Source: CBDUXZ01 sp965371325 [NCBI: uncultured bacterium]
GTDB taxonomy: Bacteria > JAUYMQ01
Direction of reading: 5' to 3'
DNA length: 6,037 bases
NCBI GenBank assembly: GCA_965371325.1
Contig: CBDUXZ010000135.1
Coordinates: forward strand, 1-6,037
Part shown: piece after piece, positions 1-6,037 of the stretch
Layout: each line of letters opens with the position of its first letter
How positions within the stretch are numbered: position 1 is the first letter of the stretch
The notes under the pieces: model-generated
Told to the model about the DNA's origin: nothing
The model's database searches: none
Seen by the model: the letters and a program-made list of their open reading frames with translations, nothing else
Translations under genes and position numbers: made by a program

Positions 1-412
1 CCCCCTCCGCCGCCCGAACGGGCGAGCCGTGCGAGCACTTGAGATCAAGCCCGTCATGGCGCCGTCGCCCCCGCCGGCCGAAGAACGAATTGATCCTGCC
101 GGTCACGGGCCAGATGAACGCGTCGCCACCCCTGCGCCACCCGAAAGACGACGGCACGCGAAAACCCCGTCCTGGGGGGAGGAAAATTCTGCTCCCCGGA
201 CGAAGCCGCGAGGGCTGCAGACCCGGGTTGGCCCTCACGAGATCGCCGAGTGAAACCCCACTCGCCGTCGCCACACGCCAGAGGGAGTCATTCTGCCCGA
301 GTGTGACTACCCGGTAGCGGGGAGTGGTCTCATGGGCGCATCCCTGTCCAAGAGAGAGGATTCCCGTGAACACCGCGATTCCCGCATAGCGTGTGATGGG
401 CCCCCGCCTCAT
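1..412 (-). CDS. LysM + M23 peptidase-domain lipoprotein, NlpD/EnvC-like (3' end cut by window edge)
   Basis: The frame reads without a stop from an ATG at 412 to the left edge (137 codons), so the C-terminus is missing. Residues 1-24 look like a lipoprotein signal peptide: Arg-rich start, hydrophobic core (about 10-21), then LGQGC with Cys25. This fits only a relaxed lipobox, since Gly and Gln at -3 and -2 are unusual. Residues 33-80 form a LysM peptidoglycan-binding domain (NDSLWRVA, later NPG and RPGSRIFLPP). From residue 100 an M23/LytM zinc-peptidase domain begins (FIWPVTGRINSFFG, then HDGLD with candidate zinc ligands His119 and Asp123, then GSPVRAAEG). The second HxH motif lies outside the window, so active hydrolase versus inactive amidase activator (as NlpD is) cannot be decided. 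The start overlaps the preceding stop as ATGA, with GGAGG at 417-421, implying translational coupling. The likely role is septal or envelope peptidoglycan remodelling; an nlpD name is plausible but unproven. Confidence 0.88.
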   Translation of the reverse strand, partial: MRRGPITRYAGIAVFTGILSLGQGCAHETTPRYRVVTLGQNDSLWRVATASGVSLGDLVRANPGLQPSRLRPGSRIFLPPGRGFRVPSSFGWRRGGDAFIWPVTGRINSFFGRRGRRRHDGLDLKCSHGSPVRAAEG

Positions 413-861
413 TGTTCCTCCGCCAGGCGCAGCGCCTTGTCGACCGCATCCTCGGCGCTCGATGCCGACACGATCTCGTCGGAGACGCGCCAGGTCTCGA
501 GCCCCACGACGGGTGTGCCGGTCTTGAGCGCCAGCGCGATTTCCGAGAGCGTTCCGTAGCCGCCGTGGATGGCGACAAGGGCGTTCGAGGCGCGTACAAC
601 AAGGGCGTTGCGGGCCTCGCCCAGGCCCGAGGGAACGGCGACATCGATATGCGGATTGGCCGCGCCGGCATCCACGCCCGGGAGAATACCAAGGGTTGTT
701 CCTCCCTCGGCCTTTGCGCCTCGGGCGGCCGCCTCCATGACACCCCCGAGACCCCCACAAACGAGTGTTGCTCCGCGACGGGCTATCGCGCGTCCGACTT
801 CTTCAGCCAGAAGCGCAACCGCCTGGTCGCACTCACCGGCGCCGATGACGCCAATTTGCAT
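409..861 (-). CDS. LOG-like / TIGR00725-type Rossmann-fold protein
   Basis: This 150-residue protein belongs to the LOG ('lysine decarboxylase-like') superfamily and most resembles the TIGR00725 branch. It opens with a nucleotide-binding strand-loop (IGVIGAGE, residues 3-10), then VCGGLGGVMEAAARGA (34-49), a conserved Arg-Asn pair (84-85) and HGGYGTLSE (99-107). In LOG enzymes, which hydrolyse nucleoside 5'-monophosphates to free base and ribose phosphate, the equivalent motif is PGGxGTxxE with the Glu and an Arg in the active site. Here the Arg and Glu are kept but the Pro is His. I chose ATG 861 because GGAGGGG sits just 5' of it and the first beta strand starts at once; GTG 876 and ATG 873 would put that Shine-Dalgarno inside the gene. 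It lies 117 bases after pcm and overlaps the LysM/M23 gene by 4 bases. The real substrate is unknown, and the 'lysine decarboxylase' label common in databases should not be trusted. Confidence 0.86.
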   Translation of the reverse strand: MQIGVIGAGECDQAVALLAEEVGRAIARRGATLVCGGLGGVMEAAARGAKAEGGTTLGILPGVDAGAANPHIDVAVPSGLGEARNALVVRASNALVAIHGGYGTLSEIALALKTGTPVVGLETWRVSDEIVSASSAEDAVDKALRLAEEQ

Positions 862-864
862 CGG

Positions 865-871
865 CCCCTCC
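865..871 (-). promoter_or_regulatory. Shine-Dalgarno that decides the LOG-type gene start
   Basis: The minus strand reads GGAGGGG, 3 bases before ATG 861 (5 if counted from GGAGG). The in-frame GTG 876 lies upstream of this motif and ATG 873 overlaps its edge, so both would place it inside coding sequence. This supports the shorter 150-residue protein. Confidence 0.7.
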
Positions 872-875
872 ATCA

Positions 876-894
876 CGGCGCGTTGCCTGCGCCG
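876..894 (-). other. 6-bp GC hairpin just 5' of the LOG-type gene ribosome binding site
   Basis: The minus strand carries CGGCGC, a 7-base loop, then GCGCCG, a perfect 6-base stem ending 4 bases before the GGAGGGG motif. No T-run follows, so it is not an intrinsic terminator. It could shape translation initiation or mRNA processing between pcm and the LOG-type gene, but a stem this short can occur by chance in GC-rich DNA. Confidence 0.3.
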
Positions 895-978
895 ATATGG
901 CCAACCCTGTACGGCAAAGACGGGCGGCCTCTCGGTACTAATTTCAGCGGGGGAAGCGATGAGACAGGTGTCTGAAGA

Positions 979-1623
979 TCACTCAGGCCAGCCGAAGGCG
1001 CCCTGCAAATCGACGAATCGGCAATCGCCGAGCTCTTCCGTTTTCGTATTGCCGTCGGGGAGACGGCGAACGCGGAGCAGCGACTGCGTTTCGCGATCAC
1101 CAACGGGAATCACCATCCGGCCTTCCGGTGCGAGCTGATCAACGAGGGGCTGCGGAACGTCGGGTGAGCCGGCGGTTACCAGGATCCTGTCGAAGGGGGC
1201 CTTGCTGCGCCACCCGAGTGATCCGTCCCCCGCCTTCAGAACGACGTTCCTAATCTCCAGCGAGGAGAGGATTTTCCCCGCGCGCAGAACGAACGTTTCA
1301 ATTCGTTCGATGGAATAGACGATGCGCGCAATACTGCAGAGGACGGCCGTCTGATAGCCCGATCCAGTTCCCACTTCCAGAACACTTTCACCCCCGGCAA
1401 GCTCGAGCGCCTCACTCATGGCCGCAACCATGTAAGGCTGCGAGATGGTCTGTTTTTCTCCAATCGGGAGGGGGCAATCGTCGTATGCGCGCGACTGGAG
1501 CGCCTCCTCCGTGAAGAGGTGGCGGGGGATGCGCTTCATGGCTTCAATGACGCGCTGATCTTTCACGCCTCGGCCGACGATCTGATCCTCGACCATCCGG
1601 ATGCGCTGTTTCTCAAAGGACAT
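979..1623 (-). CDS. pcm: protein-L-isoaspartate O-methyltransferase
   Basis: A 214-residue cytosolic repair enzyme that transfers a methyl group from S-adenosylmethionine to L-isoaspartyl residues in aged proteins, allowing their return to aspartate. Family hallmarks are in order: VEDQI (11-15), RHLF (34-37), the Pcm signature GEKQTISQPYMVAAM (55-69), SAM-binding motif I VLEVGTGSGYQ (81-91), an acidic residue after strand 2 (YSIER), GDG in the next motif, and the late block ending RMVIPVG. Length matches the usual 205-220 residues. A longer reading from GTG 1644 would add seven residues (MARRWRS), but the Shine-Dalgarno AGGAG at 1634-1638 lies inside that extension and 10 bases before ATG 1623, so ATG 1623 is preferred. 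The gene follows tRNA-Pro after about 170 bases and precedes the LOG-type and LysM/M23 genes. In E. coli pcm lies between surE and nlpD; no surE is present here. Confidence 0.96.
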   Translation of the reverse strand: MSFEKQRIRMVEDQIVGRGVKDQRVIEAMKRIPRHLFTEEALQSRAYDDCPLPIGEKQTISQPYMVAAMSEALELAGGESVLEVGTGSGYQTAVLCSIARIVYSIERIETFVLRAGKILSSLEIRNVVLKAGDGSLGWRSKAPFDRILVTAGSPDVPQPLVDQLAPEGRMVIPVGDRETQSLLRVRRLPDGNTKTEELGDCRFVDLQGAFGWPE

Positions 1624-1633
1624 CGAACGCCAT

Positions 1634-1638
1634 CTCCT
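1634..1638 (-). promoter_or_regulatory. Shine-Dalgarno that decides the pcm start
   Basis: AGGAG on the minus strand, 10 bases before ATG 1623. It falls within the first codons of the alternative GTG 1644 reading, which has no comparable motif of its own, so it argues for the shorter Pcm. Confidence 0.6.
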
Positions 1639-1685
1639 GGCCACGCGGGCAAGCGCGCACGACGGCAGATGCGGGGGCTTCAGTG

Positions 1686-1703
1686 CCCGGTAAGCACACC
1701 GGG
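1686..1703 (-). repeat. inverted repeat in the spacer before pcm
   Basis: The arms CCCGGT and ACCGGG pair perfectly over 6 bases around a 6-base loop, about 60 bases before the pcm start. No T-run follows on either strand, so a terminator is unlikely. It may be a structured leader element or an operator; nothing in the sequence identifies a binding protein. Confidence 0.35.
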
Positions 1704-1730
1704 AGACGAACGCAAGCGGACCGGCCGGAT

Positions 1731-1744
1731 GCAGGATGTCCTGC
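1731..1744. repeat. 14-base dyad GCAGGA-TG-TCCTGC
   Basis: Two perfect 6-base arms are separated by only 2 bases, which suits a dimeric protein-binding site better than an RNA hairpin. It lies between the presumed tRNA terminator and pcm, beside a CCGGCCGG palindrome at 1721-1728. No regulator can be named. Confidence 0.3.
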
Positions 1745-1748
1745 CGTT

Positions 1749-1777
1749 AAAGCCCGCGTCCTGGCTCTCACGGGCTT
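1749..1777 (-). terminator. possible weak intrinsic terminator after tRNA-Pro
   Basis: Starting 17 bases past the encoded CCA end, the minus strand has AAGCCCGT and GCGGGCTT, which form an 8-pair stem (one G-T pair) around a 12-base loop. Only three T residues (closing the stem at its 3' side) and then AAC follow. The position fits the end of the tRNA transcript, but the T-run is poor, so read-through into pcm or Rho-assisted ending is possible. Confidence 0.42.
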
Positions 1778-1794
1778 CTTCCCGGTCAAGGTAA

Positions 1795-1871
1795 TGGTCG
1801 GGGCGACTGGATTCGAACCAGCGACCACCTGAACCCCATTCAGGTGCGCTACCAGGCTGCGCTACGCCCCG
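1795..1871 (-). tRNA. tRNA-Pro, anticodon GGG
   Basis: The cloverleaf is complete. The acceptor arms CGGGGCG (1871-1865) and CGCCCCG (1805-1799) pair fully, followed by discriminator A and an encoded CCA (1797-1795). The D arm is GCGC/GCGC with a GG in the loop. The anticodon stem is CCTGA/TCAGG with loop ATGGGGT, giving anticodon GGG at 1837-1835 with T33 and G37, the position methylated to m1G in proline tRNAs. The T arm is CTGG/CCAG with loop TTCGAAT (flanking pair included). It should read CCC and CCU codons. It has its own -35-like box upstream. Its place after pheST-ihfA-merR matches an order I recall from several proteobacteria. No integrated element or repeated att core is seen at its 3' end. 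Confidence 0.97.
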
Positions 1872-1904
1872 AAAAAAATAAGAAGTCATCGAAAAAGCAA
1901 GGGG

Positions 1905-1933
1905 GAGTTAACACCAGGCTCGGGGTGTGTCAA
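1905..1933 (-). promoter_or_regulatory. probable promoter of tRNA-Pro
   Basis: The minus strand carries a perfect -35 hexamer TTGACA at 1933-1928. A 16- or 17-base spacer leads to TTAACT or TAACTC, poor -10 matches. A start near 1898 would leave a leader of about 27 bases, including a run of seven T residues directly before the mature tRNA 5' end (1878-1872). The -35 box begins 12 bases after the lipoprotein stop codon. The perfect -35 and the position support the call; the weak -10 limits it. Confidence 0.5.
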
Positions 1934-1945
1934 GTTCAGGCGCTG

Positions 1946-2347
1946 TTACTCGACCTTCGGTTTCGTATTCGTGCGCCCTACACAATTGCGTAGGAGCGTC
2001 ACTTTTCCGTTCGTGAACAGGACCTGCCGACACCCGTTCTTGACGGAAGGATATTGCCACTTCTCGATCACATCCCGCGAACCAGCATACTCGATCACAT
2101 CCACACTCTCGGGCCTCCCCTGGACCTCCTCCACTTCGTCTTTTGTCATCTTGAGTGTGATGCGCACGTCCATGTCCTTCACCGGAGACCGGACCGTAGC
2201 ACCTCGCTCCGCCTCGCTCCGCAGTTTGGGGGGCTCGTACACCTTTGCCGGGATCTTCTTCTCCTCTTCCTGGCAGCCCCACGCCAGAATTCCCATGGAC
2301 ACCAGTACAACCGCCAGAATTCGTCGTGCCAAGATTTCTCCCTTCAT
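1946..2347 (-). CDS. small putative lipoprotein, BamE/OmlA-like
   Basis: I do not recognise this 133-residue protein as a named family member. Residues 1-24 form a lipoprotein signal peptide: a basic start (Lys2, Arg8-Arg9), hydrophobic stretch 10-23 and ILAWGC with Cys25 as the probable lipidated residue. Gln follows Cys, which by the E. coli +2 rule favours the outer membrane. A charged, Pro-containing linker (26-58) leads to a compact domain (60-121) with KMTKDEVEEVQGRPESV (66-82), EKWQYP (95-100) and VLFTNGKVT (109-117). This spacing recalls the BamE/SmpA-OmlA fold, where a G/M-T-x-x-x-V helix and G-x-P turn precede a W-Y strand and an F-x-x-G-K-V strand. Cys106 and Cys122 could form a periplasmic disulfide. 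It starts 12 bases after merR, behind a weak GGAAG at 2354-2358, so co-transcription is likely. The fold assignment is inference by eye. Confidence 0.78.
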   Translation of the reverse strand: MKGEILARRILAVVLVSMGILAWGCQEEEKKIPAKVYEPPKLRSEAERGATVRSPVKDMDVRITLKMTKDEVEEVQGRPESVDVIEYAGSRDVIEKWQYPSVKNGCRQVLFTNGKVTLLRNCVGRTNTKPKVE

Positions 2348-2359
2348 CGGTCGCTTCCG

Positions 2360-2725
2360 TTACTTCAGATGTTCGCGGAGATCGCGCAGCTCGGACTGAA
2401 CCCTTCGCAAAGCCGTCTGGTAGGCGTTCGCATCCTGTCCCAGTTCGAGCTGCGTCGCAGCCTCTTTTATGGGATCGGCCTTGAGCATTTTCTTCGCGCC
2501 CGCGATCGTGAACCGCTCTTTGTAAAGAAGTTTCTTTATCTGCAAGACATTCTCGATGTCCTTGCGCCGGTAGAGCCGCTGCTTCGACTTCGATTTCGAG
2601 GGAGTGAGAAGTTTAAACTCAGACTCCCAGTACCGGAGCACATAGGGCTTGACGCCGGTAATCTTGCTCACTTCACCAATCTTGAAGTAGAGCTTGTCAG
2701 GAATCACGAGCTTGCGCTCAGCCAT
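2360..2725 (-). CDS. MerR-family transcriptional regulator (pheST-ihfA-linked type)
   Basis: This 121-residue protein has an N-terminal winged helix of the MerR type. Residues 14-37 give the helix-turn-helix ([19 protein letters not shown], with the hallmark Arg31-Tyr32-Trp33-Glu34). Residues 49-60 give the wing and next helix ([12 protein letters not shown]), and 63-82 follow with [19 protein letters not shown]. Residues 100-120 are a charged, heptad-like helix suited to dimerisation. There is no cysteine and no long effector domain, so metal or thiol sensing as in MerR, CueR or SoxR is unlikely. ATG 2725 is supported by GGAGG at 2734-2738, 8 bases upstream. Small MerR proteins of this kind commonly follow ihfA in proteobacteria (established context, recalled), but their targets are largely undefined. 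It lies 112 bases after ihfA and 12 before the lipoprotein gene. Confidence 0.93.
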   Translation of the reverse strand: MAERKLVIPDKLYFKIGEVSKITGVKPYVLRYWESEFKLLTPSKSKSKQRLYRRKDIENVLQIKKLLYKERFTIAGAKKMLKADPIKEAATQLELGQDANAYQTALRRVQSELRDLREHLK

Positions 2726-2749
2726 CGCTCTGACCTCCCCTGAAGGTTC

Positions 2750-2813
2750 ATCGGGCCGGATGCGCTACCGGCAACGCTCTTCGCCCCCCTGGTGGCCCGA
2801 TCGAGCGGCCACC
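2750..2813 (-). promoter_or_regulatory. alternative hairpin region between ihfA and merR
   Basis: On the minus-strand RNA, the segment 2799-2791 can pair with 2813-2807 (GGTGGCC/GGCCACC, 7 pairs, 9-base loop). Part of it, 2801-2794, can instead pair with 2757-2750 (8 pairs). The two pairings exclude each other. A further small stem, GCCGG/CCGGC, is possible at 2755-2772. The downstream arm ends 12 bases before the merR Shine-Dalgarno. There is no T-run, so this is not a classical terminator. Function is inferred only from the geometry; GC-rich spacers often fold by chance. Confidence 0.35.
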
Positions 2814-2837
2814 CGCGCGGCGGCGGACAGGACACGC

Positions 2838-3113
2838 TCAGGAGTTCAGGTAGTTCTTCAGCACCTGACTGGCCTTGAAGGTGAGCACCTTGCGCGCGCC
2901 GAGCTTGATCTCGTCCCCGGTCTGGGGGTTGCGCCCCTTACGGCTGTTCTTCGAGCGCACCACGAAGTTTCCGAATCCGGAAATCTTCACCTTTTCACCA
3001 TTCTCAAGAGTCGATTTGATGATGTCGAAAACAAGCTCGACGATCTCCGCAGACTCTTTCTTGGAGAACCCTACCTTCTGGTAGATGCTTTCCACGATGT
3101 CTGCCTTGGTCAT
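2838..3113 (-). CDS. ihfA: integration host factor alpha subunit (HU/IHF family)
   Basis: A 91-residue nucleoid protein of the HU/IHF family. IHF binds specific DNA sites as a heterodimer with IhfB and bends them sharply, assisting transcription, replication and recombination. Visible marks are the N-terminal helices (2-38), SGFGNF (45-50), and the beta-arm tip RNPQTG (61-66) with Pro63 as the residue that inserts between base pairs; the arm returns at 67-79. Choosing IhfA over HU or IhfB rests mainly on the position directly after pheT, the classic ihfA location, and on the GRNPxTG arm. A strong AGGAGG at 3119-3124 lies 5 bases before ATG 3113. It starts 67 bases after the pheT stop, with no convincing terminator between, so it probably shares the pheST transcript. 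In E. coli ihfA is autoregulated; no operator can be recognised here. Confidence 0.93.
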   Translation of the reverse strand: MTKADIVESIYQKVGFSKKESAEIVELVFDIIKSTLENGEKVKISGFGNFVVRSKNSRKGRNPQTGDEIKLGARKVLTFKASQVLKNYLNS

Positions 3114-3180
3114 GTTGCCCTCCTGTCAGATGCTACTACGTAAAGAGTGTGAAAAGGCGCGTACAGCGCACATGAAACCT

Positions 3181-5598
3181 TCAGTTTCGCAACTCGGCTC
3201 CGAACTCCTCGGCGAGTCGCGAGAGTACCCGGTCCTGGAAAGCGCTCACTTCAGAATCAGTCAGCGTTCGTTGGTCTGAACGATAGGCGAGCCGAAGGGC
3301 GATGCTCTTCTTCCCCGCCGGTATTCCCTCTCCCCGATAGACATCGAAAATCTGAATCTCTCTTAGCGCCGCCTGGAAACCCCCTTCGGGAATGCTTCGT
3401 ATCCGCCGGACCAGCTCGCCTGCCTCGATACGATCTTCCACCACAACCGCGATGTCCCTGCGCGCGGCCGGAAAGCGCGGCAACGGCCGGAAGCCGCCCG
3501 CCTGCGCCCCGGCGGCTCCCAAAACCTCACCCACGGAAAGATCAACAAGATAGAGATTCTCGGGAAGCTCGAGGGCCGCCGCGATCCCGGGGTGGATGCA
3601 TCCCAGCTCCCCGAGCCTTCCCTTCTCCCACTGCACGCGGGCAGAGAAGCCCGGATGGAGATAGGGCGAGACCCCCTCCGCCACGAAGCGCGCGCCCTGA
3701 ACCGAGAGTCTGTCGAGAAGCGCTTCGACAACCCCTTTTGCGTCGTAGAAATCCGCGGGCGTCCCCTTCCCCCAGTATCCCGGCCGCCCGTCTCCGCACA
3801 GAACCGCACCTAGCATGAGGATCTCTTCGGGTAGTTCGTTCGCGGATCGATCGAAGAAGATCTTCCCGACCTCGAACAACCGGACATTCGCATGGTCGCC
3901 CCTCACGTTCCCCAGCGCCGCGAGAAGCAGCCCGGGAATGAGTGAGGTTCGCATCGCAGCCTGATCTTCCCGCAGCGGATTGCGCAGACGGAGCAGACTT
4001 CGCCGCGGATCATCACTCTCCAGGTTCAGCCGGTCCGGCCAATCCGGAGACACAAAGCGATACGTGATCGCCTCATAAAAGCCGAAACCCGTGAATACCT
4101 CGCGGGCGGCCGTCTCGATACGCCTGATAGGTTGCGATACCCCGCCTTGGGCGGATGAACGGGGGAGCGTCACCGGTATTCGATCGTAGCCATAGAGCCG
4201 GGCGACCTCTTCAATGAGATCGACATCGATCCCGAGATCCGGCCTCCAGGACGGTGCCGCGGCTTCAATCCTCCCCTTCGTTACGTTCGCTTGAATTCCG
4301 AGCCGCCTGAGAAAGTCCACCATCGCGTCGGCGGAAAGCGCGATCCCCAGCAGAGCGCTCGCGCGCGAGGGGTCGAGCGTGATGGCGGAACGGGATACCG
4401 GCGCGGGGTACACGTCCAGAACGCCGGATGCTACATGCCCTCCGGTCAGTTTCGCAAGGAGGGCCGCAACCCGGTTGGAGGCTCGCACCACCATCTCGGG
4501 ATCGCAACCCCGCTCGAAGCGGTGGGAAGCTTCGGTCTTCAGACCGTGCCGCCTGGCCGTACGGCGAATGCCCCCGGGGGTGAAGTAGGCGCTCTCGAGC
4601 AGAATGTCGGTCGTTCCCTCGTGAACTTCGGTCGCCTCTCCCCCCATGACCCCCGCGATGGCCACGGGACGCTCCGCGTCACCGATGACGAGATCGTCCG
4701 GATCGAGTTTTCGCTCGACGCCGTCCAGCGTGATCAAGGCTTCCCCGGGCCGGGCGCACCTCACAACGATGCGCTGCCCTGCGAGCGTCGCCAGATCGAA
4801 GGCGTGCAGCGGTTGGCCCAGCTCGAAAAGGACATAATTCGTGACATCGACCACGTTGTTGATGGGCCGGACACCCACCTTCTCGAGACGCGCGGCAAGC
4901 CAATCCGGCGAGGGTTCCACCTTCACGCCGCGAATGATCCGAGCGGCATAGCGCGGGCATCTCTCGGGATCGTCAATGTTTACCGACGTGATTGAATCGG
5001 TGGTATCTCCCTCTTCGGGCGTATCAAAGGAGGGGAACCGGAGGGCAGCACCGGTGATCGCCCCGATCTCTCGCGCCACCCCCACATGGGACAGGCAGTC
5101 GGCCCTGTTCGGTGTGAGCTCGATGTCAAGGATCGTGTCGTTTCGATCGAGGTAGTCGGCAAGCGGTGCGTCGACGGTTGCATCGGCCGGGAGGATCATT
5201 ATTCCCGCCGATTCGTCAGAGATGCCCAGCTCCTTCTCCGAGACGAGCATTCCCTCGGACACCTCGCCGCGAATCTTGCTTTTCTTGATCTCGAGTCCGT
5301 TTGGCAACCGCGCACCGGGGAGCGCGAGCGCCACACGGTCGCCCGGCTTCATGTTTTTCGCGCCGCAAACAATCTGGTGAGTCTTCTCAAGCGCCTGGAC
5401 ATCGCAAACGGAGAGCCGGTCGGCATTCGGATGCGGCGCGACCGTGAGAAGTTCCGCCACAAAAATGTTCTCCATGCCGGCCGCCAGATCCTCGATGGAG
5501 CCCACCTCCAGCCCGGCATTCAGCAGGTTTTCAGCCAGCTCCGGTGGTTCCCGCTCGAGCGTCACGTACTCGCTCAGCCAGTCCAGGCTCACGCGCAT
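3181..5598 (-). CDS. pheT: phenylalanine--tRNA ligase beta subunit
   Basis: This 805-residue protein is the full-length bacterial PheT, the structural, editing and tRNA-binding half of the (alpha-beta)2 enzyme that charges tRNA-Phe. Domains in order: N-terminal B1 segment (1-38); EMAP-II-like tRNA-binding OB domain (about 40-150, with APHPNADRL at 54-62 and [10 protein letters not shown] at 115-124); B3/4 editing domain (about 212-390, with [10 protein letters not shown] and IAGVMGGE); B5 domain (about 403-476, with [22 protein letters not shown]); class-II-like core (about 490-690, ending with a GxLGxxHP-type motif near 661-670); and C-terminal ferredoxin-fold anticodon-binding domain (about 703-805, with [12 protein letters not shown]). 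No frameshift or missing block is seen. ATG 5598 lies 2 bases after the pheS stop codon, with GGAG at 5610-5613 inside the pheS end, so the two subunits are translationally linked. Confidence 0.98.
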   Translation of the reverse strand: MRVSLDWLSEYVTLEREPPELAENLLNAGLEVGSIEDLAAGMENIFVAELLTVAPHPNADRLSVCDVQALEKTHQIVCGAKNMKPGDRVALALPGARLPNGLEIKKSKIRGEVSEGMLVSEKELGISDESAGIMILPADATVDAPLADYLDRNDTILDIELTPNRADCLSHVGVAREIGAITGAALRFPSFDTPEEGDTTDSITSVNIDDPERCPRYAARIIRGVKVEPSPDWLAARLEKVGVRPINNVVDVTNYVLFELGQPLHAFDLATLAGQRIVVRCARPGEALITLDGVERKLDPDDLVIGDAERPVAIAGVMGGEATEVHEGTTDILLESAYFTPGGIRRTARRHGLKTEASHRFERGCDPEMVVRASNRVAALLAKLTGGHVASGVLDVYPAPVSRSAITLDPSRASALLGIALSADAMVDFLRRLGIQANVTKGRIEAAAPSWRPDLGIDVDLIEEVARLYGYDRIPVTLPRSSAQGGVSQPIRRIETAAREVFTGFGFYEAITYRFVSPDWPDRLNLESDDPRRSLLRLRNPLREDQAAMRTSLIPGLLLAALGNVRGDHANVRLFEVGKIFFDRSANELPEEILMLGAVLCGDGRPGYWGKGTPADFYDAKGVVEALLDRLSVQGARFVAEGVSPYLHPGFSARVQWEKGRLGELGCIHPGIAAALELPENLYLVDLSVGEVLGAAGAQAGGFRPLPRFPAARRDIAVVVEDRIEAGELVRRIRSIPEGGFQAALREIQIFDVYRGEGIPAGKKSIALRLAYRSDQRTLTDSEVSAFQDRVLSRLAEEFGAELRN

Positions 5599-5600
5599 GG

Positions 5601-6037
<437 letters not shown>

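Noticed and set aside
29-317. Short plus-strand frames near the left edge
   Set aside because: They are antisense to the LysM/M23 gene, whose motifs are unambiguous on the minus strand.
962-973. AGACA-GG-TGTCT dyad just after the pcm stop
   Set aside because: Five-base arms with a 2-base centre are short, with no T-run and no known operator match.
412-975. 187-codon and overlapping 189-codon plus-strand frames across the LOG-type gene
   Set aside because: Both are antisense to a gene with clear family motifs, and their translations are low-complexity and Arg/Pro/Ser-rich, typical of shadow frames.
1795-1871. tRNA-Pro as an integration site for a mobile element
   Set aside because: No integrase, repeated tRNA 3' end or change in gene type is seen. 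The flanks are conserved housekeeping genes.
2202-2221. Two tandem copies of the 10-base unit CCTCGCTCCG inside the lipoprotein gene
   Set aside because: Two copies in a linker-coding region (residues about 43-49) are probably chance or minor slippage. A phase-variation tract would normally have many more copies.
2054-2743. 229-codon open frame on the plus strand across merR and the lipoprotein gene
   Set aside because: It lies antisense to two well-supported genes, shows no recognisable domain, and long antisense frames are expected in GC-rich coding DNA.
3157-3169. Possible terminator between pheT and ihfA (GCGC-GTACA-GCGC, with CTTTT after it on the minus strand)
   Set aside because: The stem is only 4 base pairs and the T-run is short. 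Transcription probably continues into ihfA.
4291-4995. 234-codon plus-strand frame inside pheT
   Set aside because: It is fully antisense to the conserved B3/4 and B5 coding region of pheT, with no recognisable domain.

Overview
The window is a GC-rich stretch in which every supported gene lies on the minus strand, so transcription runs from the right edge to the left. An integration host factor gene, lipoprotein signal sequences and a cell-wall hydrolase of the NlpD type indicate a Gram-negative (diderm) bacterium. From memory, the order pheS-pheT-ihfA-merR-tRNA-Pro followed by pcm and an nlpD-like gene resembles proteobacterial genomes, especially the former Deltaproteobacteria. The exact lineage cannot be fixed from the sequence alone.

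Right half (about 2360-6037): the 3' part of pheS, complete pheT, ihfA and a small MerR-type regulator form a tight gene series for phenylalanyl-tRNA charging and nucleoid or transcription control. A 12-base gap separates merR from a small putative lipoprotein gene (1946-2347) with a BamE/OmlA-like look. Next come a good -35 box and a tRNA-Pro gene with anticodon GGG and an encoded CCA end (1795-1871).

Left half (1-1794): after the tRNA there is a roughly 170-base spacer rich in inverted repeats, then pcm (repair of isoaspartyl proteins) and a LOG/TIGR00725-type Rossmann protein. The last gene is a LysM plus M23 peptidase lipoprotein that starts inside the stop codon of the LOG gene (ATGA overlap) and runs off the left edge. 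This cut gene, at 1-412, is easy to miss because it has no stop codon in the window. The pairing of pcm with an nlpD-like gene recalls the surE-pcm-nlpD-rpoS cluster; surE is absent here, and the LOG-type gene sits between pcm and the nlpD-like gene.

The window is mainly conserved housekeeping DNA. I see no mobile element, CRISPR array, toxin-antitoxin pair or defence system. The points most worth a second look are the unrecognised BamE-like lipoprotein, the LOG-type gene coupled to an envelope hydrolase, and alternative RNA pairings between ihfA and merR.
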